Assembly (NCBI GenBank): GCA_950295325.1
Contig: OX485805.1
Coordinates: forward strand, 20,757,501 to 20,821,500
DNA from: Polytrichum commune
Lineage: Eukaryota > Streptophyta > Polytrichopsida > Polytrichales > Polytrichaceae
DNA length: 64,000 nt
Direction of reading: 5' to 3'
Shown here: one piece after another, positions 11,405-24,406 of the stretch
Position numbering within the stretch: the first letter of the stretch is position 1
How the letters are laid out: the number at the start of each line of letters is the position of its first letter
Notes under the pieces: generated by a model
What the model was told of the DNA's origin: nothing
Seen by the model: only the letters and a program-made list of their open reading frames with translations
Databases searched by the model: none
Made by a program: the position numbers and the translations under genes

Positions 11405-11830
11405 CACACACAACAAACATCCTTCCAAAGACAAGCACCCCTATGTGAAGAAATCACGGATCATCCAGTCATATGCATGTGTGCAGTACGAAAATACCCA
11501 TGGCATACACACAATGGTATTATACTAGAAAAGAGAGGTCCTCCAAACACACAAATATACAATCACTTCACTAGAGAAATATATGACACATGCATTCAGA
11601 GACTTACACGTGGGAAAGCCCCCGGACCGGATAACATCCCCAACGACATAATTAAAACACTACCACCACAATGGCACGACCTACTTTTCGTATTCTTCAA
11701 ACAATGCTATAAACAAAAAGAAATACCAACTTATTGAAAACACAGTAAAACCATCCTACTAAACAAAAAAGATGACCCAATCTATCTCGCCAACTACATA
11801 CCAATTGCCCTAACCAACACAATATATAAA
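11405..11830 (+). pseudogene. LINE-A RT, N-terminal fragment
   Basis: The frame (register of 11477) reads a conserved segment before the palm: KYPW, EKRG, then LTRGKAPGPDNIPNDIIK. This is the typical RT motif 1-2 region of LINEs (GKAPGPDxIPxExxK). A TGA at 11735-11737 replaces an expected Trp (TGG). It continues KTILLNKKDDP and ANYIPIAL, corresponding to the YRPIAL motif with Arg replaced by Ile, then TIYKLYTS. The catalytic YADD region is absent: the frame jumps straight into the C-terminal region of the protein. It cannot encode an active polymerase. The same segment occurs in LINE-B at 27.9-28.3 kb. Confidence 0.85.
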
Positions 11831-12778
11831 CTCTACACGAGCACCATAACACATAATGGAGCCATACGCAACCTTAGCACATTCATAACAAAAGAGCATG
11901 AATCTCCTGAGACGCTAATAGCCAAACATAAATTCCCGTATGTCGACAAATGGCTATCAAACGAACAAATAAACCAAAAATTATCTAACCACTTTTGGAT
12001 AAATGACAAAATAACTGACGCACAAATCACACAAACACTATAATTCAAATACGCTCAATATATGGGCAACCACAGGAAAAACATCTTTTGGCTCCTCACA
12101 CACCAAAACCCCAACTGCACCCTATGCCACAAAAATGACAGAGACACCTAGCCCCACCTTTTATCAACATGTGAACACCCATACCTAAAAGGACTAAGAA
12201 TTGCAAGACATAACAAAGCGCTACACCTCATCACCCAAACGCTCCAAACCAACAAAAACACTCGTTACTTCACACTAACCAATGCAGGAAAACATAACAA
12301 CATATTACCAGAACAAACAATCCCCGATTGGCTTATTAAATGCTCATGCCAACAAATGCCATGCAACTGCCAAGCTAAATTAAGACCGGGCATCCTATGC
12401 ATAATCAGTGCACCCAACCATGCACAAACGCCCATATCGCCTTCCTCAACACACACAATCCAATTTATTGAATTCACATACTGTCATGACAGATTCCCAG
12501 AACAATCAATCACCCGTAAACACACGAAATATGACCCATTAATAAATACCATACAAAACAATGGATGGAAGACCAACCCCATCATTACCATCAAAGCTGG
12601 AGTTAGAGGAGCCATTCACGAACACTCCATTGGAAAACTAACCCAACTAAAAATCCCTAAGTCCAACATCAAATTCCTTATGAAACATATTCACCAAAAC
12701 GCCATCAAATACCTCACATACTTAGTTCTAAATAAAAGGAAACTAGATAACAAACAAACACCCATCTCCCCGCCTTAG
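11831..12778 (+). pseudogene. LINE-A ORF2 C-terminal region: zinc finger plus Cys-rich conserved domain
   Basis: It is in frame with the RT fragment. It contains FPYVDKWLSNEQ, then CTLC-x9-H-x4-C (a zinc finger of the kind often found at LINE C-termini), a second cluster CSC-x4-CNC, ILCIIS, EFTYCHDRFPEQ, and a final block with KYDPLI, NNGWKTNP, GVRGAIHEHS, LKIP and IKYLTYLVLNKRKLDNKQ. Stops occur near 12042 and 12150, the latter TAG where LINE-B has TGG. The order and spacing are the same in LINE-B (29.5-30.4 kb) and LINE-D (44.3-45.1 kb, minus), so the domain has been conserved through LINE evolution. The role is unknown; nucleic-acid binding is plausible for the Cys clusters. Confidence 0.8.
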
Positions 12779-12936
12779 TAAGGTTAGATATACTTAATGT
12801 TACACCAGAGCCCACCTCCCCACGGAGGCGAATCACCTTATACTGCATCACGGAACACTGTGATCAATACAAGGCTAATGGGCTCACATTCACGCTGGTA
12901 TAAAAGTACGGGCGTTAATTTTTCTTTTCTTTTCTT
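12779..12936 (+). other. LINE-A 3' UTR and tail
   Basis: It starts directly after the ORF2 stop. GAGCCCACCTCC and GGGCTCACATTCACGC mark the same 3' region in LINE-B (about 30435-30600), and both end in repeated TTTTC rather than poly(A). A conserved 3' end of this kind is where a LINE RT would recognise its own RNA. Confidence 0.7.
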
Positions 12937-13560
12937 TGTGTGAGAGATTCAAGTTTCCTCAACCCGTCGTTCAAAAGGTGTATTAGTTTTCGATGTCGTC
13001 CGTCACATTGGAAGGCAAAAAGATAAAGAATAACAAACAACTTGTGACATGAAATGAAGGTGGACCCATCAATAAGGATTGCACGAAAATCCTCCATAAA
13101 TCGGGGCGGCAGTAAATTTGCCGTGCCTTTCGAGCCACTCCGCATCCTTATACCATAACTTAAACTAAGATATTGGGTTGGATAGTTTGCAAGTAAAGTT
13201 GAGTGTGGGAGGGAGTGAGGCTGAATGCTGATATTTTGTGCATGCCGTGCAGGCCGGGAGAGAGGGGGGGGGGGGGGGGTCTTCCTACATCACTTCTGCT
13301 GCAACAACACCCTCAAGCATGCCAATGCCAATGCTTGATAATTTGCATGCTCCATGCGGACCGTGAGCTAAATGCTACTCTCATGCAAATGAATTTAGTA
13401 AGATAATTTATGCTCCGATGTGATGGAATGAAATACATCACATAAGTGTGTAGTTTGGTACAAGATAGGAGGAGCATTTGGGTGGGGATTTGTGGTATTC
13501 AAGTAAAGTCATCCAGTATCAAAAGGAAAAAAAAGGTATACGAGTCTATGAAGAGGTTCA
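12937..13560. other. No recognisable gene; G16 tract
   Basis: A minus-strand frame (12915-13145) has some coding character but no motif I recognise. A run of 16 G lies at 13264-13279. Confidence 0.35.
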
Positions 13561-14110
13561 GATGGAGCTTACTTTAGGGCCACTTCACACACGAGACTGA
13601 GAGCCTGTGACCGTTACGCTTCAAGCATTATGATTGGTGGAAAAGGCGGAGCTGGTTTAAGTTTGTTGCTTTAGACTATGCTGGAGGGACCAACGTACGG
13701 AGTGTGTGAATGTGAGATGGATGTAAAGTCTATGTGGATTCCTACATGGCATCGAATGGATCATGGTTCATGGTCGCTTGGACTATTTTCAAAAACCACC
13801 TCTTGGAGGTAGGCCTAACACAAGATTGGGAGACCATGGCACTCCAAACACTTACAACTGTTGATTTATTTTATTTTATCATGTGTGGGGGCCCGCATGG
13901 ATAGAAACTCATTGAACTAGCATGTAGTCGAGGGTTCGGTTACTTATGACTTCGCACTACACATGAGGGTCCATGACCACATTACATGATTTTGGAGGTG
14001 TCTTGGGACATCCTTTGGACACTTTATTGTGGGCTCTCGCAATTTCATGGTCATGGCTTTTGCCTCGTGTATGAAGTAGCCCTTAGGTGAAGCGTCCTTA
14101 AGTTGGCACG
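13561..14110 (+). repeat. Diverged dispersed repeat, copy 1
   Basis: This is alignable with 21780-22150. Both contain a segment of the type CAC(A/G)AGACTGA followed by CCTGACC/GTGACC, ATTGGT and AAAAGGC, then a Leu/Gly-poor stretch ending with GGGC(T/C)CTCGCAATT and a copy of GGTCA/AGTCA. No reading frame is preserved and no terminal structure is visible. Confidence 0.45.
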
Positions 14111-14458
14111 TAAGACCCCCTCGCTCCCTCTTAGCTAAATCGTTATTATGTAAATATCAATGAGTTGGCAAAGGCCATGATGTGGCTTTAGATACTCTAA
14201 GGTTATCATTCACATTCCACAAGTTGTCACCGAGGCCATGACGTGGCCTTGGATTCCACGTGGCTATTTTGATAAATGTTGGAAATTATCAACGTGTGCA
14301 ACATGTGATATGTTGCTATGATGTGTTGTCATAGCTATCTTAGTTTTTGTTTACCTACTAATTTATTTCCACAAACATGAATGCTCATATGTTCATAATA
14401 TGTTGGAACCAATAAACATCATCTTGTGATACATATAATCAACTCAAAAGACTCAATT

Positions 14459-14492
<34 letters not shown>
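14459..14492. repeat. (TAC)n microsatellite
   Basis: About 11 perfect TAC units. Confidence 0.95.
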
Positions 14493-14961
14493 GTCAAAGC
14501 ATATTGGTGTACAAAGTTTTTTAAGTGATATTTATTTGAAGAAAAATAAAATTCACTCTCTAAATTTAGGAATAAATAACATGTAATGATGTTAAAATGA
14601 TACAACAGTTTGCATGAGCTATTGTCATGAACTTTGAATTTTCTCGGCATACCCCATCCATAACGTAATCCCATAAGTCTATTTTTTTTTTACATGTCAC
14701 CTTTTTCTTTTTTTTATAGTGTTTGGAAGTTAAATTTATCATCTAAATATCACATATTTTTATATGGTCATATCCTTCCATATCTCTTTCACTTTGGTCA
14801 TTTTACATATACTTGCACTTATGAGCAAATCTCTTTGAGCCATTCCCTATCTAATTTATGATGATACCTTGTAATTTATGATACCTTATCATAGGGTTAT
14901 TACATAAATCATCATCCCAAGTCCTTTGACCAAATATATATAATACATTATATTATTAAAG

Positions 14962-14981
14962 TTATATATATATATATATAT
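14962..14981. repeat. (TA)n microsatellite
   Basis: About 10 TA units in AT-rich surroundings. Confidence 0.9.
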
Positions 14982-17900
14982 TCATTTCAATCACTTGTGA
15001 AAAATATTACTTATTCACGTCAACATTAATACCTTACCTTCTGTCACTTATTGTTTTAAATTATCACTATCATCACAAACGGGCTAGTAGTTACTATTGC
15101 AAAATTTGTATTACTAATAATCATTATATAATTTCTTCTTACAACTTCCATCTTCTTTATTGCATTGATTACAAATAATGTTGTAGAGCCTATCATGCCT
15201 TCATGATCTTCTGAATATGCTTATATATCATATAAATTGCATATTCCATAATATTTGTAATATAACTGTCGTTGTTGTACTTCTATCACAATGTAATAAT
15301 ATAGATCTTATTATGATGTTGCATTTTATTGTCATATGTTCATATTTACAAAGTCACTACCAACTTCAATATTTCCTAGGTCCATCATTAGGTTTGTAAT
15401 TAAGGTTGAATAGTCTTTTTTAGCATAAAAATAATAATACATGATATTATCTTAAACATGATGTTAAAAATAACTATTAGATTTTAGTTTATTTCATGAT
15501 GTCTTGTTAAATAATGGTATGGTAAGGTTCAACTTTGGAATTAAGATTCAAATTTCCTAAAATGTAATAGCTTCTACTAAGGTTGAAGCTAAGGTTTAGG
15601 TTTAATTTTAATCTTTTGAAAATGTGAGTAATTTTTAGGGGATAAAAGTTATCCATGTTATATAATGATAATTTAATATAACATAAGTTACTACATGTAG
15701 ATTAGTATGTGGATAAGATATATTCAAATTATTAATTATTATAATGGCATATGATATTTTTACATATATCATATAATTATGTGATATGTTAGCATTGCTC
15801 GTATGGACTATAAGACCATGGAGACAAAACGGAAATAAGACAAAAACCGTAAATGGGGATACCTTGCATGATATTGTGTCTAAATTTTGCAAAACCTACG
15901 GACATGGTAGAGATAACTTATTTTGAAGTGGAGCACACATGAAGTAACAGAACACCGACATACAATATGCAAGATTTGGATTCTTTCGCACGTTCTTCGG
16001 GACTCGCTACAAGGCGGTTGGAATCCTTGAAAACTTACATTAACAATGGATTGAAGAGATGGGCTTAATGTGAGCATCTCCTTGTGTTTCGATTGATCAC
16101 GGATGGGGTATCAAATTCGTCAAGATGATAGTTCTTTTCTAAAAGATTATAAATATCCAACATACATTTAAAAAAAAAAGTTGTAACACCACACTAACGA
16201 AGCTAACAAGTTGGATGTGTATTGTTCAAGGTGATTTTTGGCAACCACATGCTCAATTCACCAATCACTTGCAATTTTTTCACCAACTATATTTACATCT
16301 AGCAAAAATCCTTTCCAAATTGTTACAGTTGGAAGAACCTTTTCAACAACCTTTTCTCCCGTTGGAAGTGTGCATGCTTTATGCAGCAATACATTAGAAA
16401 AGGAAGCACGACGATTGGTAATTTAGTAATTTTTTTGTATTTCTTCTTTAGGCATTTTGAAAATATATAACATCATAGTTAGGAGATTGGCAACCTTTGT
16501 CGTGTTGATTCATAGATTACAACAGATTGAAACAATATTTTTGTTTTGTAAAAATTGACATGTGTAGATGGATTAAAATACCTCATTTATATTGGATTTG
16601 CAATCACCCGAGCAATCATTGTTGTGTTAGACAAATGCACAATATCATTGGATGTCACATTTGGGAACTGACGTTTGTAATTAATATCTTTATAAATGTA
16701 CTTATCATTTTTAATGTTTGTCGCAATGAATTTTTCCATCACTTGGATTCTAAGCAATAAATAAGATTGCGAGTGTCTACTTGTATTTTTAAAGTCTTTG
16801 GTGGATAAGTTGCGAGCGACTTGTCCGGAATAACATCCTTATGCCTTTATTTTTTAGGTTACAATGACGCCAAACACAATGTTTTAAGGTGGGTGTTTAT
16901 CTCATATTATTTGTCATTAATTAAAAAGTGTATTATTATATTGTAAAATATGGTCTACATTAATGCTTTATCATTTTAATGTTATTAAAAAGTATATTTA
17001 TATTTCATTTCATTATTAATATAACATATCCAAATATAGTTTGATTTAAATTTGTAAATATAGCATGTCAAAATCTATCTCTCTATATATATTTTTATTT
17101 TTAATGTTCTTCTTAGTATAGCCTATCTAAATTCATTATCATATTCACTTTCAATATCAATTTTAGTCATATTTTGTTGTTTTGCATAGAAAACGTACAT
17201 TTGGACTAAAATTTCAATTCATTCTTTTGGTTTGAGATCCATTTGTTCCATTTGTTTTGATAATATTTTCTACATTAAAATAGCAATCATGGTCTTTCTT
17301 CTTAATGTCACTATTACTCTCTTGTTTTGAAGAGATTTCTCCTCATCTTCTTCAACTTTGTCTTTGCTAACATCTTCCACCTCCTTGTTTTGAGATAAGA
17401 TTTAATTTCATCTTATGACATTTAATCAATTCATTTATATTTGGAATGTTTTCAAAATATCATGATACTCCATTCAATTGAATGTAACCAACATATCATT
17501 TTGTTACTCTCATGAGTAGCAAAGATGGGATTTTGGTGAAATTTTCTTTGTATGTACTTTATGAAGAACATATTAACATCACTATCCATAACCTTGATTA
17601 ATTTGGTGATCACAAGAACACTCGAATTCATATAATAAAGATGAAGGTACCATTGAAATATGCCCAATGAAAGGAATCCTAAATAAAGATTCTTATCCAC
17701 TGTATATATATAACGGTATCATCATGAAATTTGAAAGTTTTCAGTATATCATATCCATGGATGCATGATACGACCCATCATGATTTGATTCTTATGATTG
17801 TTAATGATGAAAGTATGGTGTGTATTGTAAAATACAATATGTACAAGATAAAATCATTAAATAAAAGTACTTGACAAATGAAATTTATTGCAATAAATTT

Positions 17901-18926
17901 AAAGGAGTACATAAACAAAATGATACATGTGTTGAAATAAGATATATTTACGATCTTTCCTCTTAATAGCACTATACTTCTCATAATTTGATGGGTTTTT
18001 TAATATTTAAAAACAATTTCATAACATTCACATACCATTATATCGAATGAGCAATGTGATCTAGCTAATGTCAAGTGGTGGTACAAATTATAATGTAGTA
18101 TAGATTGGAATCCACACAAATCTAAATAGCTATGAAACAATAGGATAAGTAGGTGGAGTTGAAAAATTAGTGTGAGCCTCGCTACTTTCTAATCAAAGTG
18201 GAATTAACGTGGGTCCAAAAACATGGATTGTCCCCCAAGTCTTCAAAGGGACTTTAGACCAATACATTGCATATTAATTATAGAAAATAGCACAAAATAA
18301 AATAATCACCCACATTAATGTGTTTAGATAAATAAATGTTGTGGGCCATGCTAATGTTCTACTTCAAATCTAGCATGGGTTGAAAATTACCATGGGTTCA
18401 ACAAAAGTTTGGTGGCCTGCAATAATAAGACTATTTAGTGTAGTTGTCCTTTTCGGGAGCGTCTTTAGTGGAAACCTTTTCGACACATTTTTTAAGCTAC
18501 CATTTCTTATCGTTCGTTTTGTTCCCCTTCACGCTAACCTTTATGTAGTATGACAAAATCAAAATCTATGTGGAGATGTGGTTGTTTGTGTGGTACTCCC
18601 TTTCTATATTTTTTGTCATTTACTTCGTAAAGAGGTGCATAGGAGTGGATGAAGCCAATATCAATAAACCGTCATCATCACAATAGGAAGAAATTTTAGT
18701 ATATATGTATACATGTGCGTGCGTGCGTGTGACATTTTATTGTTTATGAAGCTTCCAATTTGTTGAGCAGCCAAAAAGAAAGAAAGAAAAGAAAAGAAAG
18801 TAAAAGCTTTAGTTGCTACATTTATGCAACCTTCAGATCCGAGATGACCCTAAACTATCAGGTTATAGTGGAGAGGTACCCATAATCAAATGGAGTAGTT
18901 TCTCTCTACTTGACAGGAGAAAACAT

Positions 18927-18959
18927 GTAGGTAGGTAGGTAGGTAGGTAGGTAGGTAGG
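18927..18959. repeat. (GTAG)n microsatellite
   Basis: About 8 perfect tetranucleotide units. Confidence 0.95.
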
Positions 18960-20090
18960 AAGCCAAGAACCCACCCACCACAAGGTAGGCAATAAACCCC
19001 ACCTTGCACCAGAAACAATTTGAGCAAGGTAGGGCCAACGGACTCAAATCCATATCAGATTGCCCAACGTTGGTTTTATATATATGTCACCTTTGCCCCT
19101 GGGTTTGGGAAGCTTTTGACATTCCTCAACAAAATGTGATCACATTCACAAAGATTATTGCAAGATGGAGGGGAACTGAAGGATTGTTGAAATGAATTCT
19201 AATATGAGGTGCAAGGTTGTGTTTATGCATGCCCATTGATATTGGATCTACTACATTTATATTCGAACATATGTTACCATTTTCCTCATAGATTTTGTTT
19301 TTTCATGCTTCATCCTAATCTCCTCGGTGATCATGACAACATATTTTGGATATTGTGCATCACGATTGAAGTTACGGCTACAATTAATTTCTAATGGGTT
19401 GGGGATGTTTATACGAGGTTTGTATCATGATAGGTCACGATGGTAGGCAACGAGGAGAACAACTTCAAGGGTTGAATAAAACCCTAAACCCAATTTCTAA
19501 TATTACTTGTTATTAAAATGAATGAATACGAACGCGACAACATTCAAAATTTATAGTTTTTATGTTTGAGAGGTGGAGAGGTATTGTTTTTATGGGGAGG
19601 TCGTTGTCAAAGTTTTAGTAAATCACATGAGAAAAATAAGGGTTCTTTTAATTGAAGAGAAAAAAATATTATACAAATTTTGGAATCACGTCAGCTTGGA
19701 TGAAATGATTCATACAATATAGTTTCTAAAATAGGGTAAGTTAAAATATAGGTATTGTTCAGTTTTTATCAATAAATTTAGGTTTGTTAAACCTAGAGGA
19801 ACGCGAGAATGTATGCAAGGGATGAGGAATGTCGTTGGATTGGATGAAGAAGTTGCCTCAATTGGCTAAAAGTCGTGGAATTTAGATGTTGGCAAACTTA
19901 GGGTGGTCATTGAGAGTTTCGAGGCAGTGTTGCAACCATGTACCATTCAATTTCATTTGCATGCATTGTTAATGTTTTGTTGTTGTTTTGTTATGGATCA
20001 ATGTCAATTTATATCAAAAATTCCAATATTTTGATAAATGGTATAAGTTACAAACATAACATAGTCTAACAAATAAATTCATGTTAGTCT

Positions 20091-20760
20091 TGTGTAGGTA
20101 AGTTTGCCCACTTTGATTCCGTTGGCTATGTATGTGATTCTCGTAGGGGTGTGGTTGTTGTGAGGATGGAGCGGAGTCTAGGTTTATTTTTTATCCGATT
20201 CATTGTGGGCTCAAAAATGTGTATTTGTAGGAGATAAATAGTAATTTTGAATAGTATGTAGTTGGGCTCTTTAGGTTGTGGGGGAATATTTATGTTGTGA
20301 TTTGCGATTGATGGTGTGGGTTGTTTTGTTGGAGTTTTTTTGGGGAATCGGGGGTTGGTTGATAGATGGTGAATATCGTGTTTGGGGGTTGTGTTATGGG
20401 GGTGTGCATGGTCCTTTGCATGAGGTATGATTTTTAGACAAAATAAGGTTTGTATAGTTTCTAGGGCTTCTTTGAGATGTTATGTGAGTGGTTTGTATTT
20501 GTATTTGAATGCGTGTTGTGTAAGGATTCTTTCCATGATCCATCAATGATTTGTGATAGATGTAGTATTGTGTTCTCTCATAGTATTTTACTTGCATGTG
20601 GGATGCATTGGGTTTCTTTTGGGTCCATGAGCATGTTGTATGGGTTTTATGGTGGTGGGGATCAGGTGGGTTGGTGTTTCTAGTATTTTGAGTGAGATTC
20701 TATATGGTATAGGATGGATCGTATCTTGGCGGAAGAACACTATAAATTGCTATTGCATGT
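20091..20760 (-). other. GT-rich block, possible minus-strand LINE remnant
   Basis: The plus strand is GT-rich and C-poor, the same asymmetry seen where LINEs lie on the minus strand at 44-49 kb. Minus-strand frames are Thr/His/Pro/Asn-rich but give no motif I can align. This is a composition-based suspicion only. Confidence 0.25.
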
Positions 20761-20772
20761 CATCACCCCCCC

Positions 20773-20775
<3 letters not shown>

Positions 20776-20803
<28 letters not shown>
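20776..20803. repeat. (CA)n microsatellite
   Basis: About 14 CA units, preceded by a C-run. Confidence 0.95.
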
Positions 20804-21779
20804 TGCATATTTATCATGTGGATTTCAAAATGCAATTGACAATTGTAGGGGTTACTAAGACTTGAGTGAGGAGGCACACTATCTTGCCATGGTTATTGCT
20901 CAATTTAAGTATCAACAATTGCCAACATATGATTCCCATGCAATTGTCCTACGTCGATGGAAGAACAACAATGATCGATTTGCAAAACTTTTAGTGACAC
21001 TCGGGGGGGGGGGGGCATCGGCAAATAATATAGGAATTACATGCAATAAAATATAGGGTATAATATATCCAATTTGGGAAAATTTTGTAAATTAATTACA
21101 TATAGTATATGGTTCTCTACTTGTGCAAAACATTATTATATGCGATGCAACATTTGACATTGCTTTGTAAAATTACCTTAGTGTTACATATATACCACCA
21201 TGGAAATGGGGGCTAGATATGAAAAAACATATACCTTGTAATTCAATTATGGATAATGGATGAATAATTGTAGATTTTTGTGAACAAATTGTGGGATGGA
21301 TGAAAATCATCACCCCCGATAGCTTCAAGATGGAGGTTACATTATTCTTGAATTTTAAAATAACTTTGGCTGAATGAATGGGGCTTAAAGTTTATTTAAA
21401 ATTTTTAAATGTATGATTAATATGGGTATTATTAAATCAATCATTCAACAATACCAAAGTGCCCCTAGGGTGCTAAAAATCACAACAATTTATCATAATT
21501 TTGAAGTTACTATGCCTTATAATCCATTGTAGTAGGTAAGTAGCCCCCCCCTCCCCCCAAAAGCAGTGATGTAGGACAAGATTTTATCGATGCATGGTAA
21601 TTGCCTATGAGTCGTATCCTTACGGTGGACAATCTTTAGCGTTTTGAGCAACACCCAAAGTCAAGTTTTTGATCTCATTATCAAGTGTGAATTGTACATG
21701 ACCCGACCTCCTAAATCTGAAGGAGATGAGCACACAAAGGAAACATTTAGGCTAGAAATGACTTTGTGGCCACAAACAT
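20804..21779. other. No recognisable gene; G13 tract
   Basis: AT-rich sequence with a run of 13 G at 21003-21015 and no supported ORF. Confidence 0.4.
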
Positions 21780-22150
21780 TGAAAGTTTAAGGGTTGCTTC
21801 ACCCACAAGACTGAAGACCCCTGACCATTGCATTCTAAGATCTCTCATTGGTCGAAAAGGCCAAGACTGCCCACATTAGCTTCTCTAGAACGTGAAGACC
21901 TAAGGGCTCAAAGCAATTATCATGGATGAGAAATCTACATGGTTTTCTACATGAAAAAACTATGGATATTGTTTTATAATTTGCCGGGATCTGCGTTAGG
22001 CCCATCTCCAAGAGGCGGGTATGGCATGAATTCCAACAAATATGTCATAGTCAAGGGCCTTAGGCAATTGGTATGGCCTCTGGATGAGAGGTCAAGGGCC
22101 CTCGCAATTACACAGTCACAACCCTTGGCTAATGGCTCCAAGTAGGGTTT
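21780..22150 (+). repeat. Diverged dispersed repeat, copy 2
   Basis: This is the counterpart of 13561-14110, sharing CACAAGACTGA, a CCTGACC-like motif, ATTGGT..AAAAGGCC, and a GGGCCCTCGCAATT segment. The short ORF at 21939-22145 is in the repeat and has no recognised motif. Confidence 0.45.
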
Positions 22151-24406
22151 TCCCTAAGATTTCAATCGAGCTCCATATTCAAGTCTAGTGAAAGATCGAG
22201 TTGATGGTTGCTTTGACTAACTTAATTCAACTTAAGGTAGATTGGTCTTAAGTGGCCCGTTTCTTAATTGGGTGTGGATTGGTGAGGATCAAAGAGCATG
22301 AGAGAGAGAGAGTTGTCTTTTGCAAAGCTTTTTTCAAAGCTTGATCTTCCTCTTTTCAGAGGCCCTTTCTTTTCTATTCTTCATCAAAATAAAGCAAGGG
22401 TGGGTGGGTGGGATTTTCCACAACACAAATCTATTTCCTTTCAAGTCATAGTGTCTATCATTATGGTTGTAGTACTAGGCTTTGTACAATATGGAATGGC
22501 TTGATTTTTCAAGAGTTAACTAAAAACTCTGTTTGTGTGATATGAGTAGTCAGAATGTAGAGATTTGGTGTACTCGTTACATGACTTGTATACATAAGCT
22601 TAGTCCATAACCTAAGTTCAAAACCTTAGTTCATAACAGAGTCTAACTATGCAATGTATTGTGTTTGGAAGCCATTGTAACTAATGTTACCAATGTCACC
22701 AATATCATCATCAAGTACTAGGTTGAGTATATCATATGTAAACTTGTACATATTTATCAATACTGTCTCAACTACTTTGTAGTGGTTGTGTGCTAATCAA
22801 AATACTATTTCAAAGCAATAACACTACTTTCATGCTTATCATATAATAAGGTGAAAGAGTATTCAAACTTGAACAATGTACTATTGTTGGTGTAGAAGAT
22901 ATGAAGAGCTAGCCTCACCTGCACCAGTGCCAATCCAAACAAACAAAACGTGTGTTAGGAAGGCGTGTGTCAGGTGTCTTCAGCTAAGCTCAGTTGCTAT
23001 CCATGTCACACATTAACCTCACATGTCAAGTCCATTGATGCTTTGCAAAGACAATACTCATTACAAATCAATGAGTATACAAACATGCTCTTTTGCCATG
23101 TTGTGTAACTTGATAGTGACAATCTCTAATTCACCCAATGTCAGTTTTTTCACCTTCCCTCCAACCTTGCTCTCACATTCACGTCCTTCATACATGTAAA
23201 AGAGTTTTCACATGGGAGAAAGAGAGGCTTAAGTATTGGTGTGGTCAAGCGAAGAGGTTGTTTTAGGTCACGGAAGCCCTAAAACGTGGAGTATGGTAAC
23301 TATTTTTACCATGGTAACTTAACCCATGGTTAGTTTCAACCATCTGACTATGGTGTTGATTCCCTTAGGTGTCTCAGCCCTATTGGAATGTTCATATTAG
23401 ATTGTCAGTAATATTACTTTTTAATTCAAAGGCAAATTCTATAGCAAAGCGGGAGAGAGAGAGAGAGAGAGAGACCCGTTCGACCCACACTTGGTATTAT
23501 GCTCACTGGGCATAATAACAGTAGTGTAGGACTACTAACCCCTCTCGGGTGGGCATTATAGTAACCAGGGTAACCAAGGTGACCATGGAAACTTAGTCAT
23601 TGGATGATTTTTGTATTGGCGATGTTAATGTGGTTGTGATGTTTGTAAGGGTACGTGTTTTGTGTTTCTTCGTGTGGTGGTCACCGAGTGGGCTACTCAG
23701 TGGTTCTTTAAATGTGGGGGTTATTAGCACCGGTTTAGTGGTCTAGGTTCAATTCTTGATGGCCTCTTAGAAGCATTGTATTATGATGTAAGTGACTTGG
23801 CATATCCTATGTGAGTTTACTTGGTGGAACATATGGCCATCAACCCTTGCCATGGGTTGTAACAATTCTTTGGCTCTCGTTGGCATTTATTATTTTCTTT
23901 TAATCTTAATTATTATTTTTTGGTGGGTATTCAGGGTTGTTTTGTAGGTTGTGTGTCGGTTGGTAGTGGTTCATTGTTTTCTATTCTCCTTTTTGTGTAG
24001 GATTATGGACATGGCATGTTGTATGGCAATGACGTTGATTTCCTCACAAAGACACATACTTGAAAGAGATTAGACTACGTCTCTAAATAAATAAAAACTA
24101 CTCCACACTCGACAGTGAACAAAATTGGGAGGACCTGAGTGTCCACATAAGAAATCAACAAATATGCACTTCCGATAATCGTAATCAAATCATGGGAGGT
24201 CTAAATTTTAGTCCAATTTTTACACATTTCTCATCGTAGATTTATTAATGCAACACAAGTTTTGTTGTGTGTGCACGAATTCGTCTCCAAACCAATTATA
24301 GTGTTAAACCCAATACTAAAGCTCTCATTCATAACCGGATGTTATGAAACGAGAAGGTGAAGACTGTGAAACGAGAAGGCGAGAAGTTGAGAATACAAGA
24401 GTTGTT
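22151..24406. other. No recognisable gene
   Basis: AT-rich with a (GA)n run at 23452-23474. At 23730-23760 a GGTTCAATTC B-box-like sequence follows TTTAGTGG, but the spacing is too short for a SINE promoter. I see nothing else. Confidence 0.4.

Larger units (their letters stand above)
4864..12936 (+). mobile_element. LINE-A, non-LTR retrotransposon (decayed, internally deleted)
   Basis: The order is: C-rich 5' leader (about 4.9-5.95 kb), ORF1 (5953-7959), 2A-like motif (8547-8573), APE-type endonuclease (about 9.9-10.7 kb), N-terminal part of the RT (about 11.4-11.83 kb), then directly the zinc-finger C-terminal region (11.83-12.78 kb), and a 3' UTR ending in TTTTCTTTTCTTTTC. RT motifs 3-7 and RNase H are missing because of an internal deletion near 11830. 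A hAT-type MITE sits at 9117-9823. The coding strand is C- and A-rich throughout, unlike the flanks. I could not find a target-site duplication, so the 5' limit is placed at the end of the neighbouring CACTA element and is approximate. Confidence 0.85.
14111..20090. other. Long AT-rich stretch without a supported gene
   Basis: About 6 kb of AT-rich sequence. Open frames are all short (under 90 codons) and lack motifs. Microsatellites lie at 14459-14492, 14962-14981 and 18927-18959. I see no transposon ends with duplications. Confidence 0.4.

Noticed and set aside
18927..18959. Telomere-like or CRISPR-like array
   Set aside because: It is a plain GTAG microsatellite without spacers and without the plant telomere unit.
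23730..23760. SINE promoter with B box GGTTCAATTC
   Set aside because: The candidate A box is only a few bases upstream, so the internal promoter spacing is wrong.
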